From: Vicinamibacteria bacterium
GTDB taxonomy: Bacteria > Acidobacteriota > Vicinamibacteria > Vicinamibacterales > UBA8438
Assembly (NCBI GenBank): GCA_022820825.1
Contig: JAJEEU010000076.1
Location: forward strand, 1 to 50,469
Length of the DNA: 50,469 bases
Reading direction: 5' to 3'
This document shows, piece after piece, positions 40,981 to 49,365 of the stretch. The notes under the pieces were generated by a model. That model saw nothing but the letters and a program-made list of their open reading frames with translations, had not been told where the DNA came from and made no database searches. Every line of letters starts with the position of its first letter. Positions within the stretch are counted from its first letter, which is position 1. The translations under genes were made by a program, and so were the position numbers.

Positions 40981-42420
40981 TCACCTGCGACGGTACCAGG
41001 CGAGTATGTCGTGCACCTCGCCCCTGCCCGGCACCGGCATGAACCCGACCCGGGTCTGGCCGGCCAGCGCGAGCGGCACGCCCGGCAGCGCGGCGACCGT
41101 GGTGTTGGCCACGAATACCCCGCCCGGACGCAGCATCGCCGCTACGTTCGCCAGGGCGAGCGACTGCTCGAACACGTCGTAATAGACGAGGATGTCGGTG
41201 GCGACGACCAGGTCGAACAGCTCGTCCGCCGGCAGCGGCGCGAGACGCTGCAGCACGATGTTCAGGTCACGGGCCTCGATCGCGCCCATGACGTCCGGCC
41301 GCACTTCCACGCCCCGGGTCCGCACGTTGCCGGCGCCGGGCGGCGCGGCGACGTCGCCGGCGGGTTCTCCGATCTCGCCGCCCAACGCCTCCCAGTAGGC
41401 CGCCAGGGGGTCGGCCCATGGGAGGTCCATGTTGCGCGGCAGCGCCAGATGGTACGGCTCGCCGGCAGCGGCGCGCGCGCCGGCGTTCTCGAGATGCCGG
41501 TTGATGCGCGGGCTCAGGTCGAACGTCGTCAGCCGGACGCGCTCCGGATGCGCCAGGCCGAGGCGGATCAGGGTGTCCAGCAGCGCGAACGGCTGGATGG
41601 ACTGCAGCGGATAGAAGTCGTAGCCGGCATCCTTGTCGGTGAAGTCGAGCCCGGGGCCGACCAACGCCGCCCGCGTTACCGCGGCGTCCGCGAGCAGCCG
41701 CGCGGACATGACGTCCTCCAGCGCGCGCTCGACGGCGAAGGCGCTCAGGATGGTCGTGTCCGAGGCCAGCCCGCGCCCGCGGAACGCCGTCTGGTCGATC
41801 AGGACGGCGTCCGGGTCGCTGCGGCTGATTGCGGCGCCCAACGTCTCCGAGATCCGTAGCGTCTCTGCCGGGCCCCGGCGCACCTCCGCTGCGAGGTGCG
41901 CGCGCAGGCGGTCGCGGGCCGACGGCGCAGCGGGGTCGAAGCCGTTGCGGGCGAGTACGTCTCTGGCGAAGGCCAGCCGCTCGGTCCGCGGCTCCGCGGC
42001 CACCGCGTCGATGAGATCCTCGATGCGCGCGGCCACGCTGTCCGGCAGCGCCGCGTCCGCTTGCGCCAGCGCCGCCACCTGCTCCGGCGAGGGCCGCGGC
42101 GCGCTGGTGAACGTGGCGCCGTACAGCAGGAAGTTGACGATGGTGTCGTCGTCGCCGCGCGCCAGACGCGCGCGTATGGCCTGGTCGCGGGCCGCCACCC
42201 ACGCCGGCCAGGCCGCCTCGCGCGCCTCCGGCTCCAGCCCGCGCAGCGGCTCCGGGAGCAGGTCCGCCCGCAGCGCCTCGACCACCGGCCGGGCGTCCGC
42301 GTACGGCATGTTCCGGACCGCGGCGACAGGCGGCGGGTCCGGCCGCTGCGCCGCCGCGGGAAGTACCGCCGCTGCCGCCAGGACCGCCCCGACAAACGCC
42401 ATCCGGCGCTGCAACGGCAT
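40981..42420 (-). CDS. Exported protein with a C-terminal SAM-methyltransferase-like domain
   Basis: 479 residues; a second in-frame ATG lies at 42402. A Sec signal peptide (MAFVGAVLAAAAVLPAAAQ) leads. Residues about 25-240 are helical and Ala/Arg-rich without a known match. From about 250 on there is a Rossmann-like methyltransferase region: RLTTFDLSPRINRHLENAG could be the SAM acidic loop, and ELFDLVVATDILVYYDVFEQ then LALANVAAMLRPGGVFVANT match the motif IV to post-I order of CheR-like methyltransferases. Export is odd because SAM is cytoplasmic; the domain may bind another ligand. It lies 115 bases upstream of the DUF1592 gene on the same strand. Confidence 0.75.
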   Translation of the reverse strand: MPLQRRMAFVGAVLAAAAVLPAAAQRPDPPPVAAVRNMPYADARPVVEALRADLLPEPLRGLEPEAREAAWPAWVAARDQAIRARLARGDDDTIVNFLLYGATFTSAPRPSPEQVAALAQADAALPDSVAARIEDLIDAVAAEPRTERLAFARDVLARNGFDPAAPSARDRLRAHLAAEVRRGPAETLRISETLGAAISRSDPDAVLIDQTAFRGRGLASDTTILSAFAVERALEDVMSARLLADAAVTRAALVGPGLDFTDKDAGYDFYPLQSIQPFALLDTLIRLGLAHPERVRLTTFDLSPRINRHLENAGARAAAGEPYHLALPRNMDLPWADPLAAYWEALGGEIGEPAGDVAAPPGAGNVRTRGVEVRPDVMGAIEARDLNIVLQRLAPLPADELFDLVVATDILVYYDVFEQSLALANVAAMLRPGGVFVANTTVAALPGVPLALAGQTRVGFMPVPGRGEVHDILAWYRRR

Positions 42421-42718
42421 CGTCCCGGCAATCTACTACGCAGCGGGTGGCGGGGCCAGCATCCGATCCAGACCGTGGCTTTTCCGGTTTCGCATCCACC
42501 GCGACGGTTTCGCGCTTTTTTGAGTTGACGACACCGCTTGCTTGCACGAATATGGCGTCGTCTACAGCCTGCGCCGCAGCATCGGTTCGTGGGCGTCATC
42601 ATGTTGTACGCCCGCGGACGGCCGCGCGTTTCGGGCGTGGCACAATGGGTCGCACCTTGCCGCCACTCTGGCTGCGAAACCAGGGTGTGCCTCGTGGCAT
42701 GGACCGGGAGGGGAAACG

Positions 42719-45691
42719 ATGAATGCACAACGGATGCGATACGTCGCGCTGGCCGGGCTTGCGTTCGCTCTGGCGCTGGCGCCGGGTACCGTCCTCGCAC
42801 AAAGCTCCATCGCCGGCGAGGTGATCGACGAGACCGGCGGCGTGCTGCCGGGCGTCGCCGTCGAGGCGGCCAGCCCGGCGCTGATCGAGGGCTCCCGGAC
42901 GGTGTTCTCCGACGGCCAGGGCCGCTACTCCGTGGTCGACCTGCGGCCGGGCGTCTACACGGTCACCTTCTCGCTCCAGGGGTTCAGCACGGTCCGGCGC
43001 GAGGGCGTCGAGGTCGTCGCTGGTGCAAGCGTGCCGATCAACGCCCGGATGGCGGTCGGCTCGCTGCAGGAGACCGTCACGGTTTCGGGTGCGACGCCCG
43101 TGGTCGACATCCAGCAGGCGACCCAGCGCTCGGTGATCAACCGCGAGACCATCCAGGCCCTGCCGACCAACCGCACGACCCACACGGTCGGGATGATCCT
43201 GCCCGGCATGAAGATGACGGGGTCGATGGTGGGCGGCGCCGGCAGCACCATCGTCCAGCAGTACATCACCGCCCGCGGCAAGACCCAGATCCAGAACACC
43301 TCGCAGGTCGACGGCATGGACACCCGCATGATCCGCGGCGGCGGCAACCTGCCGTACGACAACATCGGGATGGCCCAGGAGGTCTCCATCGAGACCAATC
43401 CGACCACGGCCGAGACGTCGGGCGGCGGGATCCGCATCAACATGATCCCGCGCGACGGCGGCAACGAGTTCAGCGGCGACGTGCACTTCAGCGGGATGGT
43501 CAGCGACTGGCAGGCCGACAACATCACCGACGAGCTGCGCACCCGCGGGGCCACGACGCCGACGTCCACCGAGAGCATGTTCGACTTCAACCCGGCGTTC
43601 GGCGGCCCGATCGTGCGCGACCGGCTCTGGTTCTACGTCTCCGGGCGGGTCAACCACGCCAAGCTCGGTCCGGCCGGCGCAAGCTTCTTCTCGCCCGATC
43701 CGGTGACGGGCCAGCTCCTGCCCGACACCAGCCGGCCTGGGTTCAACAACACCGCGACGGACAACATCTCCTTCCGCCTCACCTGGCAGGCGGGCCAGAA
43801 CCACAAGATCACCAGCTACCGCGACCAGTTCTGGCGCTACCAGTCGCACTTCCTGGGATCCGCGACGACCGACTGGGCCACGGTGCCGCAGGAGTACTCG
43901 CGCGGTACGCAGTACGTCTGGCCCACGAAGTGGACCTACACGGCGACCAACCGGCTGCTGGTCGAGGCCGGCTTCCAGTACTGGGGCTACGACAACACGT
44001 TGTTCGTGCCGCAGGAAGGCACGCTGTTCGACGCCCCGGCGTCTTACGGCGGGCCGCCCGAGACGCAGACCGGCCCGTGGTACGCCAACGCGGGGCAGTT
44101 CCACATTCCCGGCAACTACCAGACGAAGGCGTTTCTTCTCGGCAGTTGCTGCCGGCGCTACATCCAGCCGTCGCACGTCTACGCGACCAGCGTGTCGTAC
44201 GTCACCGGCTCGCACAGCTTCAAGGCCGGCCTCATGGGCCGCTGGGGCCATGAGCAGATCAAGCGCCAGCAGCATAACGGCTCCCTCTCGCAGTGGTACA
44301 TCGGCGGGCGCCCGTTCCGCGTCTTCATCTCGCCCGACCCCTCCGACATCAAGATGAACGTGAACCGCGACATCGGGTTCTACGTGCAGGACCAGTGGAC
44401 GGTGGATCGGCTGACGCTCAACGCCGGCGTGCGCGTTGAGCATTTCAACGGCGGCATCGGCGAGAGCTCCTCGCCGGCCGGCCGCTTCGTGCCGGCGCGC
44501 TCGGTCGAAGAGTTCGAGGTGTGGAACTTCACCGACGTGCTGCCGCGCTTCAGCGTCGTCTACGACCTGTTCGGCGACGCGCGGACCGCGCTCAAGTTCA
44601 GCGCCGGGCGCTACGTCGGGACGCTGGGCGCCGTGCCGCTGGAGGCGTACAACCCGCTGCGCACCGCCAACGAGGCCCGCAACTGGTTCGACCGTGACCT
44701 GGGCGGGCTCGACCTGCCGACCAACGGCGACAACATCGCCCAGGACAACGAGATCCCACCCAGCGCCGACCCGCGGTTCGGCCTTCGCGCGGCGCGCCAG
44801 GCCCACCCCGACATCGAGCGCGAGGACAGTTGGGACTTCTCGGCCGGCATCCAACAGGAGCTGGCCAATGGCGTTTCGCTGACCGCCGCGTGGTACCACA
44901 CGCGGGAAGGGCGGCTGTGGGCGCTGCGCGACGTCGGCCTCGGGCCGGACGACTACAGGCGCTTCGACGTCGCCAACCCGGTGAGTCCGGGCGAGATGAT
45001 CCCGGTGTACGACCTGATTCCCGGGACGGAGATCGGCAACGTCTTCGCCGTGTCGTCCGACATCAACCAGCGTAGCTACAACGGATTCGAGCTGAGCACG
45101 CAGGCGCGGCTGAACACCGGCGGCACCATCATCGCCGGGTGGTACGCCGACCGGCAACTCGCCGTCGATTGCGACACCCACGACCCGAACAACTTCCGCT
45201 TCTGCGACGAGACGGGCGAACTGTACCAGGATCACGGAGCGGTGGACCCGATCCCGTTCCGGCACGAGTTCAAGCTCGCCATAACGCACGACCTGCCCGG
45301 TGGCTTCGAGGGCGCGGTTTCGTTCATCAGCTATCCCGGCAGCGGAACGACCCCCGGCAACTCTTCGCCCGACGGCGTCGACGGCCGCTGGCGCGACCGC
45401 GCGCTGACCATCGGCAATACGCCCTGGGGTGCGCCAACGGTGCCGATTCGCGACGTCCTGCTGATCGCGCCGGGCACCAGCTACCTCGACCGCTGGAACC
45501 AGCTCGACATCAGCATCAAGCGGCGGTTCCGGGCGGGTGGCCTCGACATCCTGCCGTCGCTCGATCTGTACAACGTGAACAACTCGAGCGTCGTGCTGGG
45601 AGAGACCGAGACCCACGGGTCGGCCTACGGGCGGCCGCTCACCCTCCTCGGCGGCCGCTTGATGCGGCTCGGCGTCCTCGTCCGCTTCTGA
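42719..45691 (+). CDS. TonB-dependent receptor-type outer-membrane protein with carboxypeptidase-regulatory-like domain
   Basis: 990 residues from ATG at 42719, preceded by GGGAGGGG. The signal peptide ends at TVLAQ. Domains: carboxypeptidase-regulatory-like (SSIAGEVIDETGGVLPGVAV, about 28-110), plug (INRETIQALPTNRTTHTVGM, about 135-260) and a long barrel ending in terminal Phe (LGVLVRF). This is the acidobacterial oligosaccharide/OmpA-like TonB receptor type, a SusC-like group without an adjacent SusD. Barrel segments: DRLWFYVSGRVNHAKLG, IGFYVQDQWTVDRLTLNAGV and NQLDISIKRRFRAGGLDILP. It has its own 298-base upstream region (a CACAAT -10-like element near 42651) and a strong terminator. Ligand unknown. 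Confidence 0.9.
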   Translation: MNAQRMRYVALAGLAFALALAPGTVLAQSSIAGEVIDETGGVLPGVAVEAASPALIEGSRTVFSDGQGRYSVVDLRPGVYTVTFSLQGFSTVRREGVEVVAGASVPINARMAVGSLQETVTVSGATPVVDIQQATQRSVINRETIQALPTNRTTHTVGMILPGMKMTGSMVGGAGSTIVQQYITARGKTQIQNTSQVDGMDTRMIRGGGNLPYDNIGMAQEVSIETNPTTAETSGGGIRINMIPRDGGNEFSGDVHFSGMVSDWQADNITDELRTRGATTPTSTESMFDFNPAFGGPIVRDRLWFYVSGRVNHAKLGPAGASFFSPDPVTGQLLPDTSRPGFNNTATDNISFRLTWQAGQNHKITSYRDQFWRYQSHFLGSATTDWATVPQEYSRGTQYVWPTKWTYTATNRLLVEAGFQYWGYDNTLFVPQEGTLFDAPASYGGPPETQTGPWYANAGQFHIPGNYQTKAFLLGSCCRRYIQPSHVYATSVSYVTGSHSFKAGLMGRWGHEQIKRQQHNGSLSQWYIGGRPFRVFISPDPSDIKMNVNRDIGFYVQDQWTVDRLTLNAGVRVEHFNGGIGESSSPAGRFVPARSVEEFEVWNFTDVLPRFSVVYDLFGDARTALKFSAGRYVGTLGAVPLEAYNPLRTANEARNWFDRDLGGLDLPTNGDNIAQDNEIPPSADPRFGLRAARQAHPDIEREDSWDFSAGIQQELANGVSLTAAWYHTREGRLWALRDVGLGPDDYRRFDVANPVSPGEMIPVYDLIPGTEIGNVFAVSSDINQRSYNGFELSTQARLNTGGTIIAGWYADRQLAVDCDTHDPNNFRFCDETGELYQDHGAVDPIPFRHEFKLAITHDLPGGFEGAVSFISYPGSGTTPGNSSPDGVDGRWRDRALTIGNTPWGAPTVPIRDVLLIAPGTSYLDRWNQLDISIKRRFRAGGLDILPSLDLYNVNNSSVVLGETETHGSAYGRPLTLLGGRLMRLGVLVRF

Positions 45692-45723
45692 CGGCGAACG
45701 GACCGGCGATTTCGGGTATCCTG

Positions 45724-45768
45724 ACGCGCGCGTGCGGCGGAACGGCCGCACGCGCGCGTTTCTTTTTG
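45724..45768 (+). terminator. Strong rho-independent terminator after the TonB receptor gene
   Basis: A perfect 15-base inverted repeat (45724-45738 with 45745-45759, loop ggaacg) is followed by tttctttttg. It is the clearest terminator in the window and separates the receptor from the SDR/rhomboid pair. Confidence 0.93.
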
Positions 45769-45786
45769 TGACGACAGGACCAGGTG

Positions 45787-46521
45787 ATGGGACGATTCGA
45801 CGGGAAAGTGGCGCTGGTGACGGGCGGCGGGACCGGCATCGGCCGGGCGATAGCTCTCGGTTTCGCCGAGGAAGGCGGCAAGGTCGTGGTGACGGGGCGG
45901 CGGATCGATCCACTGCAGGAGGTCAGCGCGACGAATCCGGAACGCATCCGCTGCGTGGCGGCCGACGTCTCGCGCGGAGAGGACGTCAAGCGGGCTATCG
46001 CGTTCACCGTGGAGCAGTTCGGCGCGCTGGACGTGCTCGTGAACAACGCCGCGGCGTGCACGATGGGACCGTTGGCCAACATGTCGGACGACGCGCTCTC
46101 GGCGATGCTCGACGTGAACGTCAAGGGCACGCTGATGGGCATCCGCGACGCGCTGCCGCATCTCGGCTCCCGGCGGGGATGCGTGGTCAACGTCACATCG
46201 GTCACGGCCGGCGCCGCCACGCCGATGATGGCGGCCTACGCCGGGAGCAAGGCGGCCGTCGAGCATCTCACGCGCTGTCTCGCGGTCGAGCTCGGCCCGT
46301 CCGGCGTGCGCCTGAACGTGGTGGCGCCCGGCATGACCCTGACCCCGATGCTGGAAGCCAACATGGACCGGCAGGGGATCGACCAGACCGCCGCCCATAC
46401 GCCGCTGCGGCGGGTCGGCACGCCCGAGGACGTCGCCGAGGCGGTGCTGTTCCTGGCGAGCGATCAGGCAGCCTGGATCACCGGCCAGGTCGTGCAGAGC
46501 AGCGGCGGCCTGTCGCTGTAG
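45787..46521 (+). CDS. Short-chain dehydrogenase/reductase (SDR)
   Basis: 244 residues; ATG at 45787 is preferred over the GTG one codon earlier because AGGA lies eight bases upstream. Classical SDR features: nucleotide-binding TGGGTGIG near residue 14, NNAA near 87, catalytic Ser in NVTSVTAGAA, and YAGSK with Tyr and Lys near 153-157. The R40-R41 pair in VTGRRID hints at NADP preference. It oxidises or reduces an alcohol/ketone substrate that cannot be named from sequence. The stop lies nine bases before the rhomboid GTG. Confidence 0.93.
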   Translation: MGRFDGKVALVTGGGTGIGRAIALGFAEEGGKVVVTGRRIDPLQEVSATNPERIRCVAADVSRGEDVKRAIAFTVEQFGALDVLVNNAAACTMGPLANMSDDALSAMLDVNVKGTLMGIRDALPHLGSRRGCVVNVTSVTAGAATPMMAAYAGSKAAVEHLTRCLAVELGPSGVRLNVVAPGMTLTPMLEANMDRQGIDQTAAHTPLRRVGTPEDVAEAVLFLASDQAAWITGQVVQSSGGLSL

Positions 46522-46530
46522 AAGCCTGCG

Positions 46531-47064
46531 GTGAAAGCACGCGCCGCCGTGCTGCTCGGATTCCTGGCCGTCATCTGGGCGGTGTCCCTGTACGGCCTGT
46601 ACGCCGATGACCGGCTCGTCCGCGCCCTCGCGCTCCTTCCGCGCCGCGTCGACGGCCTGCCCGGCATTCTCACGGCGCCTCTCGTGCACGCGTCGCTCGC
46701 CCATCTGCTCGCGAACTCCGCCCCCCTGGTCATTCTCGGCGGCATGGTGGCCATCCGCGGCGCCGCCTACTACCTCGCGACGACACTCGCCATCGCCGTC
46801 TGCGGCGGCCTGGGGCTGTGGCTGATCGGCCGCGACGCGGCGCACATCGGCGCCAGCGGCGTGATCTTCGGCTACTTCGGTTTCCTGGTCGCCCGCGGCT
46901 GGTACGAACGCCGTGTCGGCTCCATCGCCGCAGCCGTCCTGGTGGCAGCCGTGTACGGGGGCATGCTCGGCGGCGTTCTGCCGCGCGCAGACGGGGTTTC
47001 CTGGGAGGGCCACCTGTGCGGCCTGCTCGCCGGCGCACTGTGGGCCCGCGGCCGGCGGCGGTGA
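46531..47064 (+). CDS. Rhomboid-family intramembrane serine protease
   Basis: 177 residues from GTG at 46531 with about six transmembrane segments. Family motifs: HASLAHLLANSAPLVILGG (the HxxxxHxxxN helix), the catalytic serine in GASGVIFGYFG, and the catalytic His in WEGHLCGLLAGALWA. It lacks extra cytoplasmic domains and is shorter than GlpG. It cleaves substrates within the inner membrane; the substrate is unknown. It is probably co-transcribed with the SDR. It converges with P8, with 21 bases between the stops. Confidence 0.9.
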   Translation: MKARAAVLLGFLAVIWAVSLYGLYADDRLVRALALLPRRVDGLPGILTAPLVHASLAHLLANSAPLVILGGMVAIRGAAYYLATTLAIAVCGGLGLWLIGRDAAHIGASGVIFGYFGFLVARGWYERRVGSIAAAVLVAAVYGGMLGGVLPRADGVSWEGHLCGLLAGALWARGRRR

Positions 47065-47085
47065 GGGAGAACTTCGGCGGGCGGC

Positions 47086-48057
47086 TTACTGCTCCGCGGC
47101 GCGCAGGCCGTGGAGCATGTTGGCCATGTAGTAGTTGCCCTCGTGGCAGGCGTACTCGTAGACCTCGCCCTCGTTTCGGACCATCGGGACCATGAAGGTC
47201 CATGGCCTGGTCCAGGTTCTGGGATCGTCCAGGGTCACCTCGTAGACGAGCGTGTCGGCGTTGGCGCGCGTGAAGCGCTCGGTCAGGTGCAGGTCGCGCG
47301 TCGCCCCCCGGAACGACGCATCGCGCCGGTTGGCCGTCTCGACCACCAGCGTGTCGCCGTCCCAGTAGCCGCGCGAGCTGCCGGTCCATTGGCGTATGTC
47401 CGGGGCGAGGTCCGGACGGCCGTCGATCGGGACGATCCGCGCGTCGTGGATCATCTCGTTGAGGATGACGACGTGGTCCTCGGTCTGGAACAACTGCATG
47501 TTGTTGTTGTAGGCGCTCTGCGTCATCGGCGGGCCCTGGTTGAACCCGAGGATGCAGCGCACCGGCGCGCTGAGGTCATCGATCCAGCCGCCGGGCGGTA
47601 TCTCGTCGCGGCCCACGCCCGCCTGGGCCGCGGCGCGCGCCGCGCGCCGCCGCTCGGCTGCCTGTGTCAGGCCCGGCATGCGGCCGTCGGGCGGGTCGAC
47701 GATCAGCGACGTCCGATCCGTCGTCACCGTCGAGCCCCAGTCGAACCAGAAGTCGTTGTACGGCACGACGCGGCCCGTCGCGGCCTCGGCGTCCGCGTCC
47801 GAGAGGTCGCGGCTCTGGTCCCGGATGACCTCCTCCGAGAAGCTGGCCGCCTCCTCCTCCGTGAACGTCTCCTGGTCCGCCAGGTCGGCGGGCCGCTCCA
47901 TCGGCGTCAGGCTGCGGAAGTCCCAGACCCCCTGCAGGTCGGGCGCGCCCCAGGCGGTGCGCGGCGCCTCCGCCGTTTGCGCCGCCGCCGGGACCGCGGC
48001 CGCGACGGCCGCGAGCATCACCAGGAACGCGAGCGCATGCCGTTGACAACGCGTCAT
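47086..48057 (-). CDS. Secreted WEGDTLVV-family protein P8 (function unknown)
   Basis: 323 residues from ATG at 48057, with AAGGAGA seven bases upstream. The signal peptide ends at VPAAAQ. It is a WDFRS-subgroup member, closest to P1 and P2: WGAPDLQGVWDFRSLTPMER, DRTSLIVDPPDGR, VRCILGFNQGPPM (first Cys), YNNNMQLFQTEDH, VPIDGRPD, YWDGDTLVVETAN, LHLTERFTRA and YEYACHEGNYYMANML (second Cys). It lies 17 bases after the DUF1501 stop on the same strand, so it is the last gene of a DUF1800-DUF1501-P8 operon, the only copy linked to this pair in the window. Confidence 0.88.
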   Translation of the reverse strand: MTRCQRHALAFLVMLAAVAAAVPAAAQTAEAPRTAWGAPDLQGVWDFRSLTPMERPADLADQETFTEEEAASFSEEVIRDQSRDLSDADAEAATGRVVPYNDFWFDWGSTVTTDRTSLIVDPPDGRMPGLTQAAERRRAARAAAQAGVGRDEIPPGGWIDDLSAPVRCILGFNQGPPMTQSAYNNNMQLFQTEDHVVILNEMIHDARIVPIDGRPDLAPDIRQWTGSSRGYWDGDTLVVETANRRDASFRGATRDLHLTERFTRANADTLVYEVTLDDPRTWTRPWTFMVPMVRNEGEVYEYACHEGNYYMANMLHGLRAAEQ

Positions 48058-48074
48058 CGCAGATTCTCCTTCCG

Positions 48075-49328
48075 CTAGGCGAACATACCGAGCGTCTTGA
48101 AGTCGCCACCCAGGATCTTGTCCGGGTGCTTGTAGCCCAGGAACTCGTTGATCAGCGTGGCGTACACGTTCCGGAAGTCGGTGGTGTACTGCAGGTTGTC
48201 GCCGTGCACCAGCTCGGTCAGGCTGACCGGCTTGCCGTACTGGCCGCCCTTCACGCCGCCGCCGAGCACGAAGGCGACGTTCGCGGTCCCGTGGTCGGTG
48301 CCCAGGCTGGTGTTCTCGGGCACGCGGCGGCCGAACTCGCTGTGCACGAAGACGGCGACCTCGTTCTCCTTCCCGATCCGCTTCATCTCCTCGAAGAAGC
48401 CCCAGACCGCGTCGGAGCAGTACTGCACCTGGCGGTTGTGCGGGCTCTCCTGGTTGACGTGCGTGTCGAACAGGCTGTTCTGCAGCCGCACGTAGTACAG
48501 CCGCGCCGGGAAGTCGTTCTCGATCAGCGCCACCACCTTGTCGAGGTCCAGCAGGCGCGGGCCGCCGCTGCGCGTCGCCTGGTAGTTCTTCCACGCCTGG
48601 GTCACCAGCGCCGACGCGTCGCGGGCGCTCTTGTTGACGTCCAGCATGAACTTGTGGACCTCGCTGCGCGGCGTCTGGCCGGCGTCGAGCGTGTCGATGT
48701 ACGGCCGCTGCGGGTGGAACACCGAGCGCGTGAACGCGCTCGGGTCGTCGAACACCACAGGCACGTGCTCGCGGGCGCGCACTGCCAGCGACTGCGTCGA
48801 CGAGATGTTGACCAGGTAGTTCGGCGTCCCGTGCGGGTCGAGCGCATCGGCCGTCCGGCCGTACCAGCCGTACTCCTCGCCGCTGTTCGGCGCGCCGGTG
48901 TGCCAGTACGAGCTGGAGGTGAAGTGCGAGAACGACGGCTGGTCGTAGCCGCAGCCGTGGATCACCGCGGCGTTCCCCTCTTCCCACAGGCGGTGCATGC
49001 CGAGCATGGACTTCTGGAAGCCGAAGTGCTCGTCCACCGTGATGATGTCCTTCTTCTGCACGCCGATGGTGGGCCGGCGCCGGTACAGCTCGTCGTCGCC
49101 GTACGGCACGAACGTGCTGAGCCCGTCGTAGCCGCCGAACCACTCGAAGACAACGAGGATCTTGCCCTCGGTGGCGGCCACCGCCTCCGATGTCCTCCCG
49201 AACAGCGGCGGCAGCGGGCTGACCCCGCTCCCCAGCAGGCCGAGCGCGATGCCCTGCGCGCCGATCTTGAGCGCCTGGCGCCGCGAGACTCCGGACTCGT
49301 CGCACAGCTTGTTGGTTCTCGTCGTCAT
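48075..49328 (-). CDS. DUF1501 protein, Tat-exported
   Basis: 417 residues. The twin-arginine signal SRRQALKIGAQGIALGLL directs it to the periplasm. The DUF1501 core follows: LVVFEWFGGYDGLSTFVPYG, GVQKKDIITVDEHFGFQKSM, PSFSHFTSSSYWHTG, and the late VHSEFGRRVPENTSLGTDHG. DUF1501 proteins adopt an alkaline-phosphatase-like (sulfatase-like) fold and are nearly always encoded with DUF1800; their substrate is unknown. It lies 37 bases downstream of the DUF1800 gene and 17 bases upstream of P8. Confidence 0.93.
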   Translation of the reverse strand: MTTRTNKLCDESGVSRRQALKIGAQGIALGLLGSGVSPLPPLFGRTSEAVAATEGKILVVFEWFGGYDGLSTFVPYGDDELYRRRPTIGVQKKDIITVDEHFGFQKSMLGMHRLWEEGNAAVIHGCGYDQPSFSHFTSSSYWHTGAPNSGEEYGWYGRTADALDPHGTPNYLVNISSTQSLAVRAREHVPVVFDDPSAFTRSVFHPQRPYIDTLDAGQTPRSEVHKFMLDVNKSARDASALVTQAWKNYQATRSGGPRLLDLDKVVALIENDFPARLYYVRLQNSLFDTHVNQESPHNRQVQYCSDAVWGFFEEMKRIGKENEVAVFVHSEFGRRVPENTSLGTDHGTANVAFVLGGGVKGGQYGKPVSLTELVHGDNLQYTTDFRNVYATLINEFLGYKHPDKILGGDFKTLGMFA

Positions 49329-49365
49329 CGTGGTGTCACCTTTCCGGTTCCGGCCGGTTCGTCAA

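Noticed and set aside
42599..45913. A 1104-codon open frame on the minus strand
   Set aside because: It is antisense to the TonB receptor gene, has Arg/Val/Asp-rich shadow composition and no domain. Very high GC makes long antisense frames common here.
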